NCBI GenBank assembly: GCA_044871085.1
Contig: JBIOZI010000095.1
Coordinates: 1 to 11,714 of the forward strand
Length of the DNA stretch: 11,714 nt
Source: CADEED01 sp044871085
GTDB lineage: Bacteria > Pseudomonadota > Gammaproteobacteria > Steroidobacterales > Steroidobacteraceae
Direction of reading: 5' to 3'
Positions 5,528 through 11,714 of the stretch are shown in pieces. The notes under the pieces are model-generated. The model searched no databases. It was given only the letters and a program-made list of their open reading frames with translations, and was not told the origin of the DNA. The position numbers were made by a program, and so were the translations under genes. Each line of letters starts with the position of its first letter. Positions within the stretch are counted from its first letter, which is position 1.

Positions 5528-6496
5528 ATGGCTAGCATCTCCGCCTTTCCCGCTTCGAGCATCTCATCCGACCCGGGCGCCGTCTCCTGGGGCGCGGTAT
5601 TCGCAGGTGCGGTGGGCGCAACCGCGCTCTCGCTGATTCTCTTCGTGCTCGGCACGGGGCTGGGCCTGGCGGTGGTCTCGCCCTGGGCGGACGACGGTGC
5701 CTCGGGTACCGCGGTCGGTGTCGGTACGATCGTCTGGGTCACGGTGGTCCAACTACTGGCATCGGTGCTGGGCGGATACCTCGCGGGCCGGCTCCGCTCG
5801 CGCTGGACGGCGATCCACACGAACGAAGTGTTCTTCCGCGACACGGCGCACGGCTTCCTCGCCTGGGCGGTCTCGACCTTGCTCATGGCTTCGCTGATGT
5901 CCACGGCGATCGGCGGAATCATCTCGACGGGGGCGAAGGCGGGCGGGGCGGTGGCAGAGTCCGCCGTGAAAGTGGCGGCAGTGGGCACCGCGGCCGCCGG
6001 CACCGCGGCCGCCGGCGCCGAGGGCGCCAACCCGCTCGGCTACTACACGGATTCGCTGTTCCGCCCGCGCTCTACGGACGTGGCAGCACCCGCGCCGGCA
6101 CCGGCATCGGCAGCGCCCGGCGCGGAGCCCGCGGCCGCCGCGCACCCTTCCGTGGCGGACCGCCTTCCCGAAGTCACGCGCATCTTCGCCAACGCGCTCG
6201 AGGCCGGCGAGCTCTCCGCGGAGGACGAGAAATACCTGGGCCAGCTCGTGTCCGCGAGCACGGGGCTTTCCCAAACGGAAGCCACGGACCGCGTCGCGCA
6301 GACGTTCACGCAGACCAAACAATCTCTCGAGCAGGCAAAGCTGAAGGCGAAGCAGGTGGCCGACGACGCACGCAAGGCATCGGCATGGCTGGCGCTGTGG
6401 CTGGTCGTCTCGCTATTCGTCGGCGCCTTCGTCGCCAGCTTCTCGGCCACGCTCGGCGGGCGGCTGCGCGACTCCGCCGTGCTCGCCAACACCTGA
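5528..6496 (+). CDS. PhnA-like membrane protein, function unknown
   Basis: I start at ATG 5528 (MASISAFPASSISSDPGAVSWGA...), giving 322 residues. The frame continues upstream, but that part is Arg/Cys/Pro-rich and unlike the body. No strong Shine-Dalgarno precedes it, so the start is tentative. Hydrophobic segments lie at about 21-50, 63-86, 108-134 and near the C-terminus (about 290-312), with RLRSRW and FFRDTAHGFLAW loops between. An Ala/Pro-rich linker (about 145-215) and a charged helix (ADRLPEVTRIFANALEAGEL..., SLEQAKLKAKQVADDARK) precede the last membrane segment. The N-terminal W-G-A-V-F-A-G pattern with YLAGRLRSRW matches what is loosely annotated as PhnA-like protein in proteobacteria. 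The role is unknown, and phosphonate use should not be read from the name. A 23-residue membrane peptide gene follows 16 bases later. Confidence 0.8.
   Translation: MASISAFPASSISSDPGAVSWGAVFAGAVGATALSLILFVLGTGLGLAVVSPWADDGASGTAVGVGTIVWVTVVQLLASVLGGYLAGRLRSRWTAIHTNEVFFRDTAHGFLAWAVSTLLMASLMSTAIGGIISTGAKAGGAVAESAVKVAAVGTAAAGTAAAGAEGANPLGYYTDSLFRPRSTDVAAPAPAPASAAPGAEPAAAAHPSVADRLPEVTRIFANALEAGELSAEDEKYLGQLVSASTGLSQTEATDRVAQTFTQTKQSLEQAKLKAKQVADDARKASAWLALWLVVSLFVGAFVASFSATLGGRLRDSAVLANT
5984..6013 (+). repeat. Two 15-bp tandem repeats in the Ala-rich linker
   Basis: GGCACCGCGGCCGCC occurs twice in direct succession and encodes GTAAA twice inside the PhnA-like protein. It keeps frame and is likely a length-variable linker repeat. 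Confidence 0.75.
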
Positions 6497-6512
6497 TTTC
6501 ACGGAGACAGAC

Positions 6513-6584
6513 ATGCGATCCATCCTGTTGTGGTTCCTCGGCGTGCCGATCCCGATCATCATTCTCATCGCGCTGCTGAGATAG
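6513..6584 (+). CDS. 23-residue membrane microprotein
   Basis: ATG at 6513 follows GGAG (6503-6506) at 6 bases. The peptide begins MRSILLWFLGVPIPIIIL and ends ALLR before TAG at 6582-6584: one hydrophobic span with a central VPIP kink and an Arg at each end. I recall very similar LLW-LGVPIPIIIL peptides encoded in many proteobacteria and often annotated as hypothetical. It starts 16 bases after the PhnA-like gene stop, so it is probably in the same transcript and acts in the inner membrane. Its last 20 bases overlap the end of the convergent microprotein gene at 6565-6750. Function is unknown. Confidence 0.7.
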   Translation: MRSILLWFLGVPIPIIILIALLR

Positions 6585-6750
6585 GAGTATTGGGGTGCCA
6601 GCGGCGGGTCTCGGCGAAGTAGGGCGCGCGTTCCTCGCGCCGGCGCGGCGCCGGCTCGGCGAGTAGATAGCGGTCGCCCAGCCACCTCAAGGCGCCCTGC
6701 AAGGCGACGCGGTAGTCGTACAGCGGAATCGAAGTGTCCTTGCGTTTCAT
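6565..6750 (-). CDS. 61-residue microprotein, paralogue of the one at 1690-1869
   Basis: ATG at 6748-6750 follows GGAGG (6756-6760) at 5 bases. The product starts MKRKDTSIPL. Residues 11-33 contain DYR-x-ALQ-x-A-x2-WLG-x-RYLLAEP, identical at 17 of 23 positions to residues 30-52 of the 59-residue protein at 1690-1869. The substitutions there are mild (L/V, V/L, E/D). The tail is Arg/Pro-rich (PAPRRREERAPYFAETRRW) with no counterpart in the paralogue. The same frame stays open upstream to 7446, but that part is antisense to the beta-helix gene and not credible. A short CUGG/CCAG stem (CTGG-AGGC-CCAG) sits on its ribosome binding site, weaker than in the paralogue. The product is cytoplasmic by sequence; function is unknown. 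Confidence 0.75.
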   Translation of the reverse strand: MKRKDTSIPLYDYRVALQGALRWLGDRYLLAEPAPRRREERAPYFAETRRWHPNTPISAAR

Positions 6751-6809
6751 CTGGGCCTCCAGCGGTTCCCCGGCCGCATGCAGTATCCCCAAAGAGTAAT
6801 GAACGCGAC

Positions 6810-6836
6810 CTGAAACCCCTCCCGAGCGTCTAGAAT
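6810..6836 (+). promoter_or_regulatory. Candidate sigma-70 promoter for the beta-helix protein
   Basis: TAGAAT at 6831-6836 is a good -10 box. CTGAAA at 6810-6815 would be a -35 at a short 15-base spacing. The start codon follows about 48 bases downstream, giving a normal leader. It lies in the 133-base gap divergent from the 61-residue microprotein gene. Confidence 0.35.
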
Positions 6837-6883
6837 CCGCCTCCGTTCGCCCGAACACTTTGTCAGGGAGCTCAGAGGTGACC

Positions 6884-7996
6884 ATGAAAACGAGATATGG
6901 ATTCACGACGCTGCTGGTCGTCTGCGCCGCAGCATTCGCGCCCCGCGCCGCGCTCGCCGCGCTATTCACCATCGATTGCGGCGCCGGGGGCGCCACCACG
7001 GCGCTGCAGGACCAGATCACCGCGCTCGGCTCGACGCCCAACAACCAGATCAACATGCTGGGCACCTGTGTGGGCGACGTGGACGTGAGCCGCACGGACC
7101 GCCTCACGATCACCAATCTCTCGCTCACCGGCTCTCTGACGGCGAATTCCGCCAGCACGCTGCGCATGGTGACGCTCACGCTGAACGGCGGGCTCGCCAT
7201 CTTCAATACGCGGAACAGCACGTTCAGCGGCCTGCGGATTCGCGGCGACATCACGGTCATTCGCGGCTCGCAGGTGAGCTTCGGCAACCTGATTTCGAAC
7301 ACGTGGACGGACGCCGCGGGCACGCACGACCCGGCCTTCAACTGCACCGGCCAGAGCGAATGCACGGTGAACGTCGCCACGCTCACGGGTGCGGGCACGT
7401 CCACCGCTTCGGTCGGCTTGCTCGCCGGCTCGGGGGCGCGACTCAACTTCTATGCCGGCACGATCACGGGCTTCGGCACGGGCGTGCAGAGCTGGAACAA
7501 CGCCACCACCTTCGTCACGGCGCTTTGCGATCCCATCTCCATCCGCGGGAACCGGGTTGCCGGCGTGTTCGCGGCCGATGGTGGCATCGTGAAGGTGTTC
7601 GGAATGACCGCGCAGGAAGCGGTGGACAGCGGTTGCCCGGCGCCGGTCGCGGTCACGGTGGACATCGCGTCCAACGGCAAATACGGCGTGCTCGCCGATG
7701 GCGGCGGCGACGCCTATCTACAGCTCACGCGGATCACGGGCCACTCGCTCGACGGGGTACGCGTCCAGCACGGCTCGGTGGTACGCGTGCGCAACTCCAG
7801 CATCGATGCCGCCACGACGAGCCGCCGCTCGGCGCGTGTGTCGGCCCTGGCGCATCTGTACTTCGACGAGCAGGAGGCGGGTCCGGCCGCGCGTTCGACG
7901 CTCGCCGGCCCGGTGTGTGTCACCGGCTCGGCGACGGTCGACACCGACAACAGCTCCACGGTGCTGACGGTGCAGAGATCGTGCTCCGGGCCGTGA
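6884..7996 (+). CDS. Secreted protein, probable right-handed beta-helix
   Basis: ATG at 6884 follows GAGG (6875-6878) at 5 bases, giving 370 residues; an in-frame TTG at 6860 is less likely. Residues 1-25 are a signal peptide ending AALA before ALFTIDCGAGG. The body has short repeating strands with Asn/Thr/Ser/Gly turns: LTITNLSLTGSLTANSASTLRM, LTLNGGLAIFNTRNSTFSGLRIRG, then SIRGNRVAGVFAADGGIVKV and DIASNGKYGVLADGGGDAYLQL, and a closing HSLDGVRVQHGSVVRVRNSSID. This pattern is typical of parallel beta-helix (pectate-lyase-like) proteins, but no catalytic signature is visible and enzyme activity should not be assumed. Cysteines near the N-terminus, the middle and the C-terminal SCSGP suggest disulfides. 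It is exported and stands alone, ending 6 bases before a convergent gene. Confidence 0.82.
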   Translation: MKTRYGFTTLLVVCAAAFAPRAALAALFTIDCGAGGATTALQDQITALGSTPNNQINMLGTCVGDVDVSRTDRLTITNLSLTGSLTANSASTLRMVTLTLNGGLAIFNTRNSTFSGLRIRGDITVIRGSQVSFGNLISNTWTDAAGTHDPAFNCTGQSECTVNVATLTGAGTSTASVGLLAGSGARLNFYAGTITGFGTGVQSWNNATTFVTALCDPISIRGNRVAGVFAADGGIVKVFGMTAQEAVDSGCPAPVAVTVDIASNGKYGVLADGGGDAYLQLTRITGHSLDGVRVQHGSVVRVRNSSIDAATTSRRSARVSALAHLYFDEQEAGPAARSTLAGPVCVTGSATVDTDNSSTVLTVQRSCSGP

Positions 7997-8016
7997 AGCG
8001 GCTCAGGGCTTCACGG
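7991..8016. terminator. Shared hairpin at the convergent gene ends
   Basis: CCGTGAAGC (7991-7999) pairs perfectly with GCTTCACGG (8008-8016) across an 8-base loop. The plus-strand stop lies in the left arm and the minus-strand stop (8003-8005) in the loop. No T-run follows on either strand, so it may work as a bidirectional terminator or an mRNA-end stabiliser rather than a classic intrinsic terminator. Confidence 0.5.
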
Positions 8017-9133
8017 TCTGCAGCCAGGTCATCTGCTTGAGCTCCTCGTTCGTGGTCCAGCCGTCGTCGAGGATGTCGTAGAGCAGTTTGACGACCGCCT
8101 GTCCAGGCGGCGAGCGCAGACTATCCGCCAGCGGGCCGTCAGGCTTCGCCCGGTACACGCGCATCGCCGCCTCGACGTAGGCAGTCGCGACGTCGTCCGC
8201 ATCCGAGTTGCGTTTCTCGTTCAGGTTCGCGAACGCGACGTACACCAGGCCCATGTTTCCCAGGAACTCGGTGTGCAAGGCATTGCCGAGCCCCTGCTCG
8301 TCGAACGCGATCGGGCTGTAGAAGCGCTTCACCAGCGCGTCGACCTGTGGGTTCGCGTGCAGGCCGCGCGCCACGTAGTGCGCCTCTTCTCCGGCCATGC
8401 TGCCGACGATTCCGCCCACGACCAGGCCGATCAATCCGCCCACCGGGCCGCCGACGGCGAGCCCCGCCGCGGCGAACAGCCAGGCGCCACCGGCGCCGGC
8501 CGCGATGGTGCTCGCGTTCTTGGTGACGGCAAACGACTTGTCCTGCGACACATAGATGTCGAGACCGGCGAGCGCGACGGTGAGCAGCAGCAGCCCGGAG
8601 CCGCGCAGTTTCATGCCGGAGGGCGTGATCGACTTGCGGCTGCCGCCCGCCTTGTCGATGGCCTTGAGAAACACGTCGTCCATCTGGTCGGGCGTGAGCT
8701 GGTCGAGATTGACGGCCTTCGTCTGGCTGCCGACTTTGACCCCGGGCAACTTGCCTTCGCCCGCGAGCGCATTCGCCGCGTTCACCAGCAACTGGTACTT
8801 GGTCGGGTGCCTGGTCAGCAGCTTAGACAGCACCGCGACCGACGCCTTTGCCTTGTCCTGCTGGATGAGGCGCAATTCGTCGCGCCGCTGGCTGATGAAT
8901 TCGAACGCCTTCGCCGCTGACGCACGATTCTGCCGCGCCCACGCGAGCACTTCGTCCGCCTCCGCGCGGATCATGCGCATGTACTCCATGCGCGTGGTGA
9001 CGTCCTGGATCATCTGCGCGCCGATCAGCGTCGCTTCCGATGAGAACCCGTCGACACCCTTGCGGACGGTGCGGTAGATGGAGTCGAGCTCCGTCCACGC
9101 CGTATCGACGCTGCCGGGGGAAGGTCCGCCCAT
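8003..9133 (-). CDS. Glycine-zipper membrane protein, unknown function
   Basis: The protein has 376 residues. ATG at 9131-9133 follows AAGGAG (9140-9145) at 6 bases. Residues 10-125 are charged and helical, with a coiled-coil-like stretch (MIRAEADEVLAWARQNRASAAK...). A hydrophobic segment lies at 178-195, and a long Gly/Ala region at 206-248 (AAGAGGAWLFAAAGLAVGGP, VGGLIGLVVGGIVGSMAG) has the G-x3-G spacing of glycine zippers. The remaining 125 residues are soluble and mixed. There is no signal peptide. Glycine-zipper hairpins behind a helical N-terminus occur in colicin-like and type VI secretion-delivered pore formers, so a membrane-active toxin is one possibility, but I see no recognised toxin domain. 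The small gene at 9158-9469 lies 24 bases upstream on the same strand and may be co-transcribed. Confidence 0.78.
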   Translation of the reverse strand: MGGPSPGSVDTAWTELDSIYRTVRKGVDGFSSEATLIGAQMIQDVTTRMEYMRMIRAEADEVLAWARQNRASAAKAFEFISQRRDELRLIQQDKAKASVAVLSKLLTRHPTKYQLLVNAANALAGEGKLPGVKVGSQTKAVNLDQLTPDQMDDVFLKAIDKAGGSRKSITPSGMKLRGSGLLLLTVALAGLDIYVSQDKSFAVTKNASTIAAGAGGAWLFAAAGLAVGGPVGGLIGLVVGGIVGSMAGEEAHYVARGLHANPQVDALVKRFYSPIAFDEQGLGNALHTEFLGNMGLVYVAFANLNEKRNSDADDVATAYVEAAMRVYRAKPDGPLADSLRSPPGQAVVKLLYDILDDGWTTNEELKQMTWLQTVKP

Positions 9134-9157
9134 GAGGATCTCCTTATCCTTACGAAG

Positions 9158-9469
9158 TCAGTTCGCGTTCTTGGATCGCAGCCAGAGATATCCCGGTCCC
9201 GAGGTTACCGCGTGCTTCACGCCGAGCAACGCGCGCCAGCCGGCAAAATTGCTGCCGCACTCGAGCTCGAGCGGCGAGCCGTCGCTCACGAAATCGAGCT
9301 TGTTGCTCTCGGTCCAGTCGATGCGCAACCAGATGCTGTGCCGGCCGGGCGCGACGTCCACCCTGACTTGCCTGCCCCTGCGAATGGTTCCGACCTGCTG
9401 TCCGTCGACGATGATCTTGTATGCGCGCAGCATATCGGCGAGCTGGGCGGCACGGTTCAGCAGGATCAC
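9158..9469 (-). CDS. Small beta-rich protein with PEGA-like features
   Basis: Starting at GTG 9467-9469 gives 103 residues: (M/V)ILLNRAAQLADMLRAYKIIVDG, then QQVGTIRRGRQVRVDVAPGRHSIWLRIDW and a C-terminal ECGSNFAGWRALLG...YLWLR. The K-x-x-x-D-G...G-x-I...G...V-x-V-x-P-G-x-H pattern is that of PEGA-like surface or envelope beta modules, and I recall short proteobacterial proteins beginning I-x-L-x-R-x-x-Q in this style. An alternative GTG at 9547 would add 26 residues (PPGLLDG...RRS) and lie only 18 bases after the kinase stop; neither start has a good ribosome binding site. The frame ends 24 bases before the glycine-zipper gene, so the pair is probably co-expressed. There is no signal peptide or clear membrane span. 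Confidence 0.7.
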   Translation of the reverse strand: MILLNRAAQLADMLRAYKIIVDGQQVGTIRRGRQVRVDVAPGRHSIWLRIDWTESNKLDFVSDGSPLELECGSNFAGWRALLGVKHAVTSGPGYLWLRSKNAN

Positions 9470-9565
9470 GGAACGGCGCTGGGTGCGGCGAGCATTCGGG
9501 CGAGCATAAGCGCGGTGGTACGGCCCATCAAGAAGGCCGGGTGGCACTTATGTCTAACTCTCGTT

Positions 9566-11714
9566 TCAATTTCCGGCAATCAGCCCCGCGAGCTGATCCG
9601 GATCGACGGGTTTGATGAGGTGATGGTCGAATCCGGCCTCCAGCGCGCGGCGCCGGTCGCCGTCCTGCCCCCATCCGGTGAGCGCGATCAGCCGGATATT
9701 CGCTGCCCACGGCTCTTGTCGCAGGGACTCCGCCACTTCATAGCCGCTCAGGTCCGGCATGCCGATGTCGAGCAGCGCGGTATCGGGGCGAAACATCTGC
9801 GCGAGGGAAAGCGCGGCCCGGCCGAGATGGGCGACCCGCACCTCGTGCCCCGACATCTCGAGCAGCATCGCGAGGCTTTCTGCCGCATCGCGATTGTCAT
9901 CGGCGATGAGTATCCGCCGGCGCGTGGACGGCGCCTCATCGGGATCGGTCCGCAGGCGCATCGTTGCCGGCGTTCGCGCCACCAGCGGCAGGCGCACGAT
10001 GAATTCGCTGCCCTGTCCGAGACCGCCGCTGCGCGCTTCCACCGTGCCGCCGTGCAGTTCGGTGATGCCCTTGACCAGGGCGAGGCCGATGCCGAGGCCT
10101 CCCTCGGACCTGCCCGCGACCCCATCTACCTGCGAGAACATCTCGAAGATTCCGGCAATCGACTCGGGCGCGATTCCGATGCCGTTGTCCTTCACCGACA
10201 GCGTCAGTGTGTCGTCCTGCGCGCTGCACGACAGCTCGATGCGGCTGCCCGGGTCGCTGTATTTCACGGCGTTCATCAGCAGGTTCGAGATCACCTGCGA
10301 CAGCCGCAGGGAATCGGCTTCGAGCAACACGGCGTCGCTGGGCAGCCGCAACTCCAGTTGCTGATTCTTGCCATCCAGGGTCGGGCGTACCGCCTCGACG
10401 GCGGCGTCGACCACCGGGATCAGCGACAGCATCTCCTTCTTGAGCTGTAGTTTGCCCTGGGTGATGCGCGCGATGTCGAGCAGGTCGTCGAGCAGCAGCG
10501 CCATGTGCGTCACCTGGCGCTCGACGATGAGCTGCGCCTGCCGCAACTGCGCCGGTGCCGCGTGCGGCGAGGCGATCACCTTGGCGGCGGCGCGGATCGG
10601 CGCGAGCGGGTTGCGCAGCTCGTGCGACAGGGTCGCGATGAATTCATCCTTGCGCCGGTCCTGCTCGCGCAGCTGGTGATTGAGCAGCGCCAGGTTCTGC
10701 TGGTCCAGTCTCTGCTTGGAAACGTCGACCGTCACTCCGTCGAAATGCATCGGCTTGCCGTCGGGGGAGTAGTCTGTGCCGCCGAGCGCGCGGATCCATT
10801 TGGTCTCTCCCGTGCCCGGATGCACGGTGCGGTACACGATGTCGTACGGAGCCTTCTCTCGGATCGACGCCTCGATGGCATTCCGGGTCGGCGTGCGGTC
10901 CTCTTCGTGGATCCGCGCATAGAAGTCGTCGATCGTGATCCGGTCGGTGGGCGCGAAGAAGAAGTGCTCTTTGACACGCTCGTCCCACTGGAGCTCATCG
11001 AAGGGCAGGTCGCAGTACCAGAAGCCGACTCCCGACAGGCGGGTGGCGTAATCCAGCCGCGCCCGGCTCAATGCCAGCGCACGGTCCGTGACGGCACGCG
11101 CGGTGACGTCCACTCCCTGCACCAGGATGCCGACCACTCCTCCATCCCGGTCGGTCATGGGTTGATAGACGAAGTCGACGTACCGCTCCTCGGTCGGCCC
11201 GTCCGGTGAAGATTGATAGACGAACTTCGAGCCCCAGGCCGAATACGGCTCGCCGGTTCGATACACCTCGTCGAGCAGCGTCAGGTAGCCCTGTGCCACC
11301 GCTTCGGGAAGCGCGTCGGCCAGCGTGCGGCCGACGACGGACCGATGGCCGATGAGCGCCAGGTAGGCCGGATTCGCGAGCTCGAAGACGTGCTCCGGCC
11401 CGCGCAGCACCGCGAGAAAAGTCGGCGCCTGGTCGAACAGCTGCAGAAATCGCTCACGCTCGGAGGTGAGTTTCCGCTCGGTCACCACCTGCTCGGTGGT
11501 CTCCGCGCACGTGACCAGCACACCGCCCACGCCGTGCGGAGCATTGGGCTCGTCGATGGGGCTGTAGCTGTAGGTCCAGTACACCTCCTGCAGCGCACCG
11601 AAGCGGTAGATAGGAACGCAGACGTTTTCGTGCCACACCGAGCCCTCGCCCCGCTGCACCTGCTCGATCTGCGCGCCGACGACCGGCCAGACCTCCTCCC
11701 AGGCGCGACGTCCC
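9566..11714 (-). CDS. Hybrid sensor histidine kinase with receiver domain (N-terminus cut by right edge)
   Basis: The frame is open to the right edge, so 715 residues are visible and the start is missing; the methionine read at 11659 is an internal GTG. In order: the tail of a first PAS-type module (1-78, WHENVCVPIYRF, TYSYSPI), a second PAS (about 85-205, GRTLADALPEAVAQGY) and a third PAS_3-like module (about 220-335). A HisKA helix follows, with phospho-acceptor His364 in ATLSHELRNPLAPIRAA, then the ATPase N box (NLLMNAVKYSD), G1 (DNGIGIAPES), F box (FEMFSQV) and G2 (GGLGIGLALVKGI). The C-terminal receiver (about 600-712) starts RRILIADDNRDAA; its phospho-acceptor is Asp649 (ALLDIGMP), with Thr and Lys (LIKPVD) in place. 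No transmembrane segment is visible. It probably senses a cytoplasmic cue and passes phosphate to its own receiver. No separate regulator gene is visible; the genes at 9158 and 8003 follow on the same strand. Confidence 0.95.
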   Translation of the reverse strand, partial: GRRAWEEVWPVVGAQIEQVQRGEGSVWHENVCVPIYRFGALQEVYWTYSYSPIDEPNAPHGVGGVLVTCAETTEQVVTERKLTSERERFLQLFDQAPTFLAVLRGPEHVFELANPAYLALIGHRSVVGRTLADALPEAVAQGYLTLLDEVYRTGEPYSAWGSKFVYQSSPDGPTEERYVDFVYQPMTDRDGGVVGILVQGVDVTARAVTDRALALSRARLDYATRLSGVGFWYCDLPFDELQWDERVKEHFFFAPTDRITIDDFYARIHEEDRTPTRNAIEASIREKAPYDIVYRTVHPGTGETKWIRALGGTDYSPDGKPMHFDGVTVDVSKQRLDQQNLALLNHQLREQDRRKDEFIATLSHELRNPLAPIRAAAKVIASPHAAPAQLRQAQLIVERQVTHMALLLDDLLDIARITQGKLQLKKEMLSLIPVVDAAVEAVRPTLDGKNQQLELRLPSDAVLLEADSLRLSQVISNLLMNAVKYSDPGSRIELSCSAQDDTLTLSVKDNGIGIAPESIAGIFEMFSQVDGVAGRSEGGLGIGLALVKGITELHGGTVEARSGGLGQGSEFIVRLPLVARTPATMRLRTDPDEAPSTRRRILIADDNRDAAESLAMLLEMSGHEVRVAHLGRAALSLAQMFRPDTALLDIGMPDLSGYEVAESLRQEPWAANIRLIALTGWGQDGDRRRALEAGFDHHLIKPVDPDQLAGLIAGN

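Noticed and set aside
6639..6655. GCCGGCGC/GCGCCGGC perfect inverted repeat as a terminator of the PhnA-like operon
   Set aside because: No T-run follows and it is composed only of G and C within an Arg/Pro/Ala-coding stretch, where such symmetry is common. Kept only as a note in the overlap finding.
6565..7446. Long minus-strand open frame of 293 codons
   Set aside because: Only its last 61 codons match the microprotein family and have their own ribosome binding site; the rest is antisense to the beta-helix gene.
6976..8040. 354-codon plus-strand frame overlapping the beta-helix gene
   Set aside because: The product is extremely His/Arg-rich and low in hydrophobic residues, a shadow of GC-rich coding sequence in the next frame.
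9212..10450. 412-codon plus-strand frame opposite the histidine kinase
   Set aside because: It is antisense to clear HATPase and receiver motifs and to the small beta-rich gene, with no ribosome binding site or recognisable domain.

Overview
The window is GC-rich, densely packed bacterial chromosome. Clean Shine-Dalgarno starts, PAS hybrid histidine-kinase architecture, a class II sirtuin and a PhnA-like membrane protein all suggest a soil or freshwater proteobacterium, possibly a Gammaproteobacterium of the Steroidobacter/Nevskia type. That placement is inference and no marker gene is present. I see no tRNA, rRNA, CRISPR array or complete insertion sequence.

Layout: (1) 3-137, + strand, the last 44 residues of a protein entering from the left. 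(2) 150-1616, - strand, a secreted protein with three Cys-pair repeats followed by a Ser/Thr-rich beta region. (3) 1690-1869, - strand, a 59-residue microprotein whose ribosome binding site lies in a perfect hairpin. (4) 1901-3213, - strand, a DUF222-type HNH endonuclease gene broken by one frameshift and carrying two copies of a 20-bp palindrome. (5) 3376-4251, + strand, a TIR-domain protein with an unrecognised C-terminal half. It is tail-to-tail with (6) 4248-5090, - strand, a class II sirtuin with a TTG start; the two stop codons overlap. (7) 5091-5527 has no convincing gene apart from a doubtful 55-codon frame with a strong ribosome binding site. (8) 5528-6496, + strand, a PhnA-like membrane protein, followed by a 23-residue membrane microprotein (6513-6584). 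(9) 6565-6750, - strand, a second microprotein sharing 17 of 23 core residues with item 3. (10) 6884-7996, + strand, a secreted, probably beta-helical protein. It faces (11) 8003-9133, - strand, a glycine-zipper protein, across a shared hairpin. (12) 9158-9469, - strand, a small beta-rich protein, and (13) 9566-11714, - strand, the greater part of a three-PAS hybrid histidine kinase cut by the right edge.

How the genes may work together: items 13, 12 and 11 lie head-to-tail on one strand with short gaps and may be co-transcribed. The TIR gene and sirtuin both belong to NAD+-using superfamilies, but the sirtuin looks like an ordinary deacylase and their promoters are opposed, so a joint defence system is only a hypothesis. 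The frameshifted HNH gene with palindromic repeats and the duplicated microproteins show that this is a mildly accessory, rearranged stretch. The most original observation is the undescribed microprotein family, with the hairpin over one member's ribosome binding site.
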